Assembly (NCBI GenBank): GCA_022969215.1
Contig: JALJPA010000025.1
Span: forward strand, 1 to 33,702
Source: Colwellia sp.
GTDB taxonomy: Bacteria; Pseudomonadota; Gammaproteobacteria; Enterobacterales; Alteromonadaceae
DNA: 33,702 nt
Reading direction: 5' to 3'
Below are positions 17,450 to 24,799 of this stretch, piece by piece. The notes under the pieces are model-generated. The model worked only from the letters and a program-made list of their open reading frames with translations, was not told where the DNA came from and ran no database searches. Made by a program: the position numbers and the translations under genes. Numbering within the stretch: the stretch's first letter is position 1; the number at the start of each line of letters is the position of its first letter.

Positions 17450-20386
17450 TTATTTAATGTCTGTTAGTGGGATGGTTATTTTAAAACTCTTACCCTGGGC
17501 TTGTTCTGTGATCAGCTCTATGGTGCCCTTTAATTTTTGGGTAACCAGGTTGTAGACAATATGTGCTCCTAGACCTGAGCCCCCTTGGCCTCGCCTCGTG
17601 GTATAAAAGGGTTCAAATAATTGCGCCTTAGTATTTTCATCAAGTTTGCAGCCATTATCGCCGTAGATAAGTTCAATATTCTGAGCTGAGGCCTTAACAT
17701 CAATGGTGATTTCACCCTTGTTATCGCTTTGCTCAGTAAAGGCGTGTACTAAACTATTGATGATCAGGTTATTAGTGATTTGTGCAAGGGCTCCTGGGTA
17801 TGAGTTAATAACTATGTCCTTTGCGCAGGAAAGTTTAATGGTCACCTGAGCTTGCTTTGCTTTTGGCCTTAATGATCTAAGCACATCTTCTAAATAATCG
17901 TGCACATTAAGGGTACGAGCATCATCGACAACACTATCCACCGCAATAAGCTTAAAGCCCTCAATTAACTCAACAGCCCGGCTAATATTGCGTAATGAAA
18001 GGTCAAAACCTTGTTCAAGTTCTTCGGTAAACTTTGACAGTTGCTGAGAGCTCAATGTTTTGTCGTCCATCGCTTTAATAATAGTTTGGCATTTTTCCTT
18101 CATAAAACTGATCGAGGTAAGGACTATGCCTATAGGGGTGTTCACTTCGTGGGCTACCCCTGCAACCAAGCCACCTAATGAAGCCATTTTTTCATTTTCT
18201 AATAACTGACCTTGGGTAAGTTTTAGTTCTTCGAGTGTTTTATTTAACTCACTATTACTTTGGCTCAATGCTTGGGTTCTTTCTGTTACTCTGAGCTCTA
18301 AACCTTCATTGAGTGAATTAACGACCTGTTCCGCTTTTAATCTTTGCGTGACCTCGGTTTCTAATTTGGCTATGGTGTCGAGTTGCTGTTTGGCATGGCT
18401 TTCAAGTAATTCACGTTTTTGCTGGTGAAAGTTAACTTGCTCAAAGAGCTCTTTAGGAGACAATTGTAATTGCGCAAAAAAGTGGGAAAAATAAGTAGCT
18501 AATTGTTCTTCTTCATCGGCATCGATTAAATTAATGTTATTAAAGGCTTTATAGGATGAGGCCATACCAATGGCGCCGGCTAAAGCATTAAGTGCGGCAT
18601 TTTTTAACGAAGACAATTCAACGATATTAATATTTTCTTGATCATGTATTTCAGCTTTTACTAACGATTGTTGCAGTTTTGACTCTGCTAACTGTTCAGG
18701 TAGATATTGCAGAAAAACTTCTGTGATAAGTCGCTTCTTATTGAGCAAGTTAATATCTGCGGTTGTGCCTTCAGCAAAATTGTTTTTAAGGTATATATTT
18801 TTAATATCAACAAATTGGTGTGATATCTTTTGCTCCTCCTCAGACATTTTAGTAAATAAAGAAACTCCGACGTAGCAAAGAACATTGGCAAGTAAGCTCC
18901 ATATAAGACCATTTGTTAATGGACTTATTCCTTGAATGGCAAAAAGTTGCTCAGGGTTAAGCCAATAAAAGAAGCCACTATCTTGAGATAATATCGACCA
19001 ATCTAACCAGCCAGACCGAATTAAAGAGGGTAACAAAGAACAATAAAACCATACACAAGCACCAACACTAAGTCCGGTGAACGCACCTGACAAATTACCT
19101 TTTCGCCAAATTAGTCCTCCTATTAATGCTGGCGCAAATTGTGCTGTGGCAACAAAACTAATGCTACCAATATTGACTATAAGTTGAGAGTCACCAATAG
19201 CGCGATAATAGAATAGACTTAAGAAAAGAATGGCAAACACCATTAACCAACGTAAAGGTAATATTTGACGTTTTAGGGCTGACAGTGCAGGGGTCTGCAT
19301 GATAACCGGCATCAAAATATGGTTGGTCAGCATGGTGGAGAGCGTCATAGCACTGATCATTATCATGCCTGTTGCGGCAGCAAATCCGCCTAGAAAGGTA
19401 ATAAGGGCTATAAAAGGTGCATGGTTTGCTAGCGGCTCAGTTAGTAATAATATACGTGACGACTCAAGTGCTCCTGGCGTTATTAAACCGGCTAATGCCA
19501 CTGGGAAAGTGAACAAATTGATCAATAATAAATACAGCGGGAAAAGCCATTTAGCCCGGTCTAAAAATTTAGCGTCGCTACATTCAACAATGCCAACATG
19601 AAATTGTCTGGGCAGGGTGATAATGCCTAAAGCACCAATGAGCATAAAACTGAGCCACTGCTGGGTAGTTATGGTCAGCACCTTGGGATTAAATTGTGCC
19701 TCATGGGCAAACTCCGCAAAGATACTAAACACTCCAGGTTTGATCATATAGCAAATCCAGAGGCAGCCAATGAGCATAGCTAATAATTTTAGAATACTCT
19801 CACCCGCCAACGCGACCATCATACCGGGATGTTTTTCGGTTGGATCTATATGCCGGACACCAAAAATAATGGTGAAAAATGCCATCATCAAAACAATAAT
19901 TACATCTAGATAATCAAGAAACGCTAGGGTCTGCTGGGAGTTATCAGTCAGTATTTGAAAGCTATCAATGACCGACTTTAGTTGAATGGTCAAATAGGGG
20001 GTGATGCCAATTACGCACAATAAACTAATTAATGCCGCTAACGCTTGCGACCTTTTATAACGGACCGAAATAAAGTCGGCAATACTGGTTGAGTGAAATT
20101 CATTTTTCAATAGCACCATTTTTTTTAACAGTGGTGTCATAAAAATAAAGGTCAAGGTGGTGCCTAGATATAAGGCGACTGGAAATAATCCTTGTTTAGT
20201 CGACACGGCAATATTGCCAAAAAATGTCCAGGAAGTACAAAAAACAGCCAGGCTTAAGGCGTAAGTGTTGGCAGAGTTACGTATTCGTTTAGCCGCTTTA
20301 CTGTCCGACTGACCCCATTGAGCCAAGAAAAAGAGCGAGATAATATAAAGGGCTAATAAGATAAGTACTTGGCTAAATGAAATCAA
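17450..20386 (-). CDS. Sensor histidine kinase with Na+/solute symporter domain (CbrA/CrbS type)
   Basis: A 978-residue membrane kinase. The N-terminal half (about 1-500) is a sodium/solute symporter-like domain with about 13 hydrophobic segments, containing SIADFISVRYKRSQA and RQFHVGIVECSDAKFLDRAK, typical of PutP relatives. A connector region follows (about 510-640), then a coiled coil (about 650-735). HisKA comes next, with phospho-acceptor His746 (AGVAHEVNTPIG). HATPase_c (about 850-976) has the N box (NNLIINSLVHAF), DNG (910-912) and GSGLGAHIVYNL. CbrA controls carbon/nitrogen use in Pseudomonas and CrbS controls acetate use in Vibrio. The start is TTG, directly after the stop of the upstream small gene, with AGGA ten bases before. 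No response regulator is adjacent. Confidence 0.88.
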   Translation of the reverse strand: MISFSQVLILLALYIISLFFLAQWGQSDSKAAKRIRNSANTYALSLAVFCTSWTFFGNIAVSTKQGLFPVALYLGTTLTFIFMTPLLKKMVLLKNEFHSTSIADFISVRYKRSQALAALISLLCVIGITPYLTIQLKSVIDSFQILTDNSQQTLAFLDYLDVIIVLMMAFFTIIFGVRHIDPTEKHPGMMVALAGESILKLLAMLIGCLWICYMIKPGVFSIFAEFAHEAQFNPKVLTITTQQWLSFMLIGALGIITLPRQFHVGIVECSDAKFLDRAKWLFPLYLLLINLFTFPVALAGLITPGALESSRILLLTEPLANHAPFIALITFLGGFAAATGMIMISAMTLSTMLTNHILMPVIMQTPALSALKRQILPLRWLMVFAILFLSLFYYRAIGDSQLIVNIGSISFVATAQFAPALIGGLIWRKGNLSGAFTGLSVGACVWFYCSLLPSLIRSGWLDWSILSQDSGFFYWLNPEQLFAIQGISPLTNGLIWSLLANVLCYVGVSLFTKMSEEEQKISHQFVDIKNIYLKNNFAEGTTADINLLNKKRLITEVFLQYLPEQLAESKLQQSLVKAEIHDQENINIVELSSLKNAALNALAGAIGMASSYKAFNNINLIDADEEEQLATYFSHFFAQLQLSPKELFEQVNFHQQKRELLESHAKQQLDTIAKLETEVTQRLKAEQVVNSLNEGLELRVTERTQALSQSNSELNKTLEELKLTQGQLLENEKMASLGGLVAGVAHEVNTPIGIVLTSISFMKEKCQTIIKAMDDKTLSSQQLSKFTEELEQGFDLSLRNISRAVELIEGFKLIAVDSVVDDARTLNVHDYLEDVLRSLRPKAKQAQVTIKLSCAKDIVINSYPGALAQITNNLIINSLVHAFTEQSDNKGEITIDVKASAQNIELIYGDNGCKLDENTKAQLFEPFYTTRRGQGGSGLGAHIVYNLVTQKLKGTIELITEQAQGKSFKITIPLTDIK

Positions 20387-20605
20387 TTATTGTGATTCCT
20401 TTAGTACAGAATCAGTTTTCTTGGCGGTGTTATTATCGACCTGTGTGGGACTTAAAGCCGATAAAAAAATGACCAATGACCAGCTAATAAAAATGAATAG
20501 CCAGTTTGCAAACAAAGATACTTCATCGACAAGAACTAGGGGGATGATAAAAACCAGAAAAGCGAGTATCGCTAGGAAGGCTTGTCTGCCTATATTCTTG
20601 GTCAT
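20387..20605 (-). CDS. Small two-helix membrane protein preceding the sensor kinase
   Basis: The product has 72 residues with two hydrophobic segments (about 9-27 and 31-50), a charged N-terminus (MTKNIGRQ) and a polar C-terminal tail rich in Thr, Asn and Lys. Its TAA stop abuts the TTG start of the kinase gene without any gap, so the two should be translationally coupled. It does not look like DUF4212, the usual small subunit of such symporters, a member of which occurs at 33450. A plausible role is as an accessory subunit of the kinase's transport-like domain; the family is not recognised. Confidence 0.7.
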   Translation of the reverse strand: MTKNIGRQAFLAILAFLVFIIPLVLVDEVSLFANWLFIFISWSLVIFLSALSPTQVDNNTAKKTDSVLKESQ

Positions 20606-20704
20606 TTTATCAGCCTATATTGCGGGAATAATACTTCAGTATAGGTATAAAAAGTTTCTTTTATCAATCTATGTCATCGAATAGGCAAGCTTATGTTTTC
20701 CCAT

Positions 20705-20730
20705 AAAAAAAGGGAAGCAAATGCTTCCCT
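20705..20730 (-). terminator. Rho-independent terminator of the porin gene
   Basis: On the minus strand GGGAAGC pairs with GCTTCCC around the four-base loop ATTT and is followed by seven T's (opposite 20705-20711). A second small hairpin, AACCTC/GAGGTT, lies between it and the porin stop. Confidence 0.93.
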
Positions 20731-20776
20731 ATAAAATAACCTCAACGAGGTTAACTAACGCAAGGTGTTATATAAA

Positions 20777-21850
20777 CTATAAGACGAATTTGGTTGAAAA
20801 TTGCACATAGTCAGAATCAGCATTTGATTCAGCCATTTCAAAGTTACCCACTTCTAAACCAAAAGATAACTGCTTTGTTACGTTTTTAAAGATGTTGACT
20901 CCCCAGTGAGAACGATCTGTATCACGAAGATCAGTTGTGGTATTACCATAGAATACTGAACTACGCATATCGTCTGTCCAGAAATGACGATAAGCAACCA
21001 TGATAGAGGTGGTATCTTCTGCTTCCCAACTACCTGTACTATTTTGAGCTACGTCTGTAGAAGCGGTAACACCCACGTAACGGCCGACATTACCACCGTG
21101 TACTTGAAAGCGAAAATCATCTTTACCAAAGGTATTAATACGTCCGGCAACACCGAAACCTATTGCAGACTCAGAGCCATCAAGGGTTTGTAATTGTCGA
21201 GCTAAACCAGAAACAGAAACATTACCCCAGTCGCCTTTAAAGGTATATTTACCAATAAAGTCTGGAATGGAATCATTGCCATGAACACCTTTGTATGTTT
21301 CAGGGTTTTCAATAGAAAGTTGTAAACCACCATTGGTATATCGAACTTGACCTTGACGAATAAAGGCCGAGGCTACTAACGGGCCGCCAAAATCGGCTGC
21401 TTCAGCCAGTGAACTAGTGTTTTGGAAAGTGGTCCATGTTTGGCCAACTAAGACATTTTTGTACTTAACAAAGGCATGACGTAAACGTGGCTTGGAAGAG
21501 TTGGAGATAATTTCATTACCACCGCCTGACACGGCATCACCGTAAAAATCCATTTCAATAAAACCGGTGACATCACCATGGACATATTTAGTATTAAAAC
21601 GCGTTTCATTGACGGCAATACCAAAGTTAGATTGGCTTTCTGCTAGGACAGTACCACCGCCGTACCAGTAATCGTTCGCAGCAATATTACCACTGGTATA
21701 GCGAGCATCAACTTTAATATAACCACCAAAAGTGATGCTATCACCATCGTCTAATTTGATGGTGTAACCGGCATTAGCTGCACCGGTAACCGCTAATAAG
21801 CTGGTTGCCAGTACTAATTTTTTAACTTTAAATAATGAATTCTTAAACAT
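20777..21850 (-). CDS. DcaP-like outer-membrane porin
   Basis: A predicted trimeric outer-membrane channel; DcaP of Acinetobacter takes up dicarboxylic acids and similar anions. The 357-residue product has a signal peptide ending ANA (cleavage after residue 27). The mature part begins GYTIKLDDGDSITFGGYIKV, a typical DcaP opening, and has PRLRHAFVKYKNVLVGQTWT and FIRQGQVRYTNGGLQLSIEN. It ends in STKFVL rather than in an aromatic residue. I chose the ATG at 21850 because GGGGA lies five bases before it; an ATG 12 bases upstream would overlap that site. The gene has its own terminator and a long 587-base upstream region, which suggests elaborate regulation. Confidence 0.85.
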   Translation of the reverse strand: MFKNSLFKVKKLVLATSLLAVTGAANAGYTIKLDDGDSITFGGYIKVDARYTSGNIAANDYWYGGGTVLAESQSNFGIAVNETRFNTKYVHGDVTGFIEMDFYGDAVSGGGNEIISNSSKPRLRHAFVKYKNVLVGQTWTTFQNTSSLAEAADFGGPLVASAFIRQGQVRYTNGGLQLSIENPETYKGVHGNDSIPDFIGKYTFKGDWGNVSVSGLARQLQTLDGSESAIGFGVAGRINTFGKDDFRFQVHGGNVGRYVGVTASTDVAQNSTGSWEAEDTTSIMVAYRHFWTDDMRSSVFYGNTTTDLRDTDRSHWGVNIFKNVTKQLSFGLEVGNFEMAESNADSDYVQFSTKFVL

Positions 21851-21870
21851 GATATTCCCCATTTTTGTTT

Positions 21871-21915
21871 ACTTATTATTGTGAGACTTATTTTAGTGTG
21901 ACTTATTGTCAGATA
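21871..21915. repeat. Three 15-bp direct repeats upstream of the porin
   Basis: ACTTATT recurs at 21871, 21886 and 21901, that is at an exact 15-bp period, and TGTGAG or GTGTG precedes the second and third copies. It lies 20-65 bases upstream of the porin start, in the leader or core promoter. It could be a protein-binding array or a slippage product. Confidence 0.4.
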
Positions 21916-22027
21916 TTTGTTTTAAGCTACTAATTTTACGAGGTCTTAAACGCCTCTTATGATTTTAATTTATTGTGGCTTTTTGTTATCTAATAGTAAG
22001 TTAGAGTGTAAAGTGAACAAAAGGAAT

Positions 22028-22041
22028 TAGACCTAAGTCTA
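22028..22041. promoter_or_regulatory. TAGAC/GTCTA dyad upstream of the porin, candidate operator
   Basis: TAGAC, four bases, then GTCTA form a symmetric site. Twenty-three bases after it is ACTTTAGTC, the complement of GACTAAAGT, which also occurs at 33041-33049 in front of the DUF294 gene. This suggests a shared regulator but is based on few sites. Confidence 0.35.
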
Positions 22042-22323
22042 CATTGCCAGAAAAAGTACTTATACTTTAGTCGATTTTTATCAAATAACTTCCGCTATTT
22101 GAAATTCCCTCTAGCTTTGTCGTCAATTATCCATCTCGCCGGGTTTGTTATGAATATAGCTAACCACAAAAATAGTGTTAATCATTGACAGTGAAATACT
22201 TGAGCAACAGTTAGGAAATAGCTACAGGGAGGGGGCAGTACATTTGTGGTACGTCATTTGTATCGTGACGTGCTGATAGTCTGATTACTCAGTTAATCAA
22301 TAAGTAATTAGGGTGTTACGCAG

Positions 22324-22372
22324 AAAAAAGCCCAGGATTAAGCAGTGTTACATTGCTTAATATCCTAGGCTT
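22324..22372 (-). terminator. Rho-independent terminator of the TonB receptor gene
   Basis: On the minus strand AAGCCTAGGATATTAAGCA pairs with TGCTTAATCCTGGGCTT (one bulge, one wobble) around a nine-base loop, followed by T's. It is a long, strong stem about 67 bases after the receptor stop. Confidence 0.9.
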
Positions 22373-22438
22373 ATTGTGTTGTTCTTTTGCTGTTATTTAG
22401 ACTTTAACTTTTAAGGTTGATTTTTACTCGCTTACTAA

Positions 22439-24574
22439 TTAAAAAGCAACTTGCACAGCAAGGCGGTAGCTAATGCCGTCACCAACGGTTACGTTAGAAG
22501 TACCACCACCGGCTAGGTAGTCGGTATCAAATAAGTTTTGTACATTAAAGCGTAAGTTAATGTCGGTATTTTGTAGGGCTATTTTATAAGTAGCACCGAC
22601 ATCAATACGAGTATAAGCATCTTTTACTACAGTGTTATCTTGGTTAGCAAAACGCTCACCTTCATAAAAAGCACCAGCATTAATGGCTAGGTTTTCAGTT
22701 AATTCATAACGTGACCAAACTGATGCTGACCACTCCGGCGCATCAATAGGGGTCATGCCAGTATATTCTTCATCATTTTCATAAGTGGCATCAAGGTTCA
22801 TCATAGAGGCCATAACAAAAAGTTTATCGGTTACTGCACCTTGTGCGGCCACTTCGAAGCCTTTATGACGCTGCTCGCCCACTTGTGAAGTGCGGTAGCT
22901 ATCATCGTCATTATACTCAGTAACTAATACACCAGACTTAGTGATGTCGAATATTGCTGTAGTTAGTAACAAACGGTCATCCAATAGTTGCCATTTAGCA
23001 CCAAGCTCATATTGTTTTGAAGTCATGGCATCGATTTCCATGCCATAGTTTAAATCTTCATCATCATTAATAGTTTCACTGCTTTGTGGCTCAAAACCTT
23101 CACTGTAGCTGGCATAGAAAGTTGCATTTTCACTTGGGTGATAAAGTACACCAGCTTTAGGTAATAATGATTCATTATCAGCGCCAGTTTTACTTTGTTT
23201 ATCATAACGGCCACCAATCATTACTTGCCATTCTTGGTTAATAGTTATCAAGTCTTGGATATAAATACCGTAATAATTGTATTCACTGGTATAAAGGCTG
23301 TCATCTGTGGTGTAGCTAATATCAGGACGCGGTGGCTCAACTTGGCCAGCAGAGTACTCAAACGACTCGCCTTTTACTTTTAATTGACCGTAGTAATAAT
23401 CAAGGTAGTTAGCACCAACAAGTAAGGTATGCTCTACACCGGCAAGTTCGAATTCACCAGTAAAGTCAATAAAGCTGGTGGTGAACTGCCAATCATCAAA
23501 GCGGTCATAAGGTTTTGAGGTGTAGCTGTCTCCTTCGACAAAATCACTCGGCTTTTTCGCTGCTGATTCAAAACGTTGACGTTCAAATGTCTGCTCGTTA
23601 TAGCCAAATTTCACTTGCCAAGCATCATTGATAATATAGCTGGCATCAACACCGTAGTTTTCAACGGTAATATCAGTAAAGGCCCATGACATATCACGAA
23701 TGGTTTTATCATCGCCAATAACATTGCCTTCATCATCTAACCAAGCACCGGTATCTAAACCTGCTTTATCATTGGTTCTGTCATAATGAAAACGTACTAA
23801 TAAGTCGTCATTAATATCATAATCAACTACCAAGGCACCAAGGAAACGCTCACGATCTCTTTGCTCACCGTTTTGGTATTCACGTTGATAAGTGACATCT
23901 TGCTTAACTAAGTTAGCGCGGTAACGTAGTGACTCATCTTCAGTTATTGCACCACCTGCATCCAATGTCAGGCGAGATGAACCTTCTTGATCAACATCTA
24001 AACCTAGATTAAAGATAGAGTTAGTGGTTGGTTTTTTGGTAACCATATTAACTAAGCCACCAGGACCTGATTGACCGTATAAAATACTTGAAGGTCCTTT
24101 GATTACTTCAATGCTCTCTAAGGTTTCAATAGGTTGTTGGTAATGAGACCAATGTTGATGGCCGTCACGTAAATAACCATTTGAAGAGCTTAATTCAAAA
24201 CCACGTAAACTAAATACTTCACGGTTACGTTGCTTTGAACCTGCGGTTAAGCTGGCGTCATTTACAAGCACTTCACCTAAAGTAGTGGCTAATTGCTCGT
24301 TAATTACTGTGTTTGGAATAACGGTGACCGATTGTGCTGTTTCTAATAAAGAGATATTACCGCGCAAAGCACCGTTAGCATTATCAACTTTATAGCCATT
24401 AAAATAGCTACCTTTAACTTGAATCACTTCAATATCTTTAAGTGCTTTATTCTCTGTTGAATCATCGACAACCTTTTCTGTTGAAATATCAGTAACATTG
24501 TCTACAGTATCAGCCGAAACGGCTGTTGAAGAAAGTATCGCGCTTACGGCTAAAAATAGGGGAGAAAACTTCAT
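22439..24574 (-). CDS. TonB-dependent siderophore receptor
   Basis: An outer-membrane gated channel that imports ferric siderophores using energy from TonB-ExbBD. The 711-residue product has a signal peptide (MKFSPLFLAVSAILSSTAVS, cleavage after Ala21). The plug domain (about 50-165) contains VINEQLATTLGEVLVNDASL, FSLRGFELSSSNGYLRDG and IEVIKGPSSILYGQSGPGG, typical of the siderophore receptor subfamily. The rest is a 22-strand barrel ending YRLAVQVAF with the terminal Phe. I use the ATG at 24574; an ATG at 24601 would add nine residues and lies only about 18 bases after the predicted transcription start. A Fur box covers the promoter. The exact siderophore is unknown. The nearby exbD (29792-30187) could contribute to its energising complex. 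Confidence 0.93.
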   Translation of the reverse strand: MKFSPLFLAVSAILSSTAVSADTVDNVTDISTEKVVDDSTENKALKDIEVIQVKGSYFNGYKVDNANGALRGNISLLETAQSVTVIPNTVINEQLATTLGEVLVNDASLTAGSKQRNREVFSLRGFELSSSNGYLRDGHQHWSHYQQPIETLESIEVIKGPSSILYGQSGPGGLVNMVTKKPTTNSIFNLGLDVDQEGSSRLTLDAGGAITEDESLRYRANLVKQDVTYQREYQNGEQRDRERFLGALVVDYDINDDLLVRFHYDRTNDKAGLDTGAWLDDEGNVIGDDKTIRDMSWAFTDITVENYGVDASYIINDAWQVKFGYNEQTFERQRFESAAKKPSDFVEGDSYTSKPYDRFDDWQFTTSFIDFTGEFELAGVEHTLLVGANYLDYYYGQLKVKGESFEYSAGQVEPPRPDISYTTDDSLYTSEYNYYGIYIQDLITINQEWQVMIGGRYDKQSKTGADNESLLPKAGVLYHPSENATFYASYSEGFEPQSSETINDDEDLNYGMEIDAMTSKQYELGAKWQLLDDRLLLTTAIFDITKSGVLVTEYNDDDSYRTSQVGEQRHKGFEVAAQGAVTDKLFVMASMMNLDATYENDEEYTGMTPIDAPEWSASVWSRYELTENLAINAGAFYEGERFANQDNTVVKDAYTRIDVGATYKIALQNTDINLRFNVQNLFDTDYLAGGGTSNVTVGDGISYRLAVQVAF

Positions 24575-24625
24575 AAATAACTCAAACCTTAATGAATACA
24601 AATGTGCAATAAAATAATTGCGCGA

Positions 24626-24654
24626 ATTCTAATGATAACTATTATCATTAGCAA
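24626..24654 (-). promoter_or_regulatory. TonB receptor promoter with Fur box in the spacer
   Basis: On the minus strand -35 TTGCTA (opposite 24649-24654) and -10 TAGAAT (opposite 24626-24631) are separated by 17 bases. The spacer is filled by a near-perfect Fur box; GCTAATGATAATAGTTATC matches 16 of 19 consensus positions, within a 23-base palindrome (24629-24651). This implies iron repression of the receptor. Confidence 0.9.
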
Positions 24655-24737
24655 TACTTGTTTTGTTTTTATTTGAGTTTATTGTCATATATTTGATTTA
24701 TCGCATATTTATTGTTTGTTTTTTGTTTCACTGGCAA

Positions 24738-24765
24738 TAAAAAAGGCCAGCTGAGCTGACCTTTT
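24738..24765 (-). terminator. Rho-independent terminator of the S9 peptidase gene
   Basis: On the minus strand AAGGTCAGC pairs with GCTGGCCTT (one wobble) around a three-base loop, followed by a run of T's. It lies about 35 bases after the peptidase stop. Confidence 0.9.
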
Positions 24766-24799
24766 ATAATTAGAACTGATTAACCTAAGTATATGGTTA

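Larger units (their letters stand above)
21851..22438. other. 587-base intergenic region between the porin and the TonB receptor
   Basis: No convincing gene is visible in either strand. It holds the TonB receptor's terminator (22324-22372), three 15-bp repeats next to the porin start, and a dyad TAGAC-CTAA-GTCTA (22028-22041) with a nearby ACTTTAGTC (22064-22072), about 180-220 bases upstream of the porin start. The rest is AT-rich and unremarkable. Confidence 0.6.
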
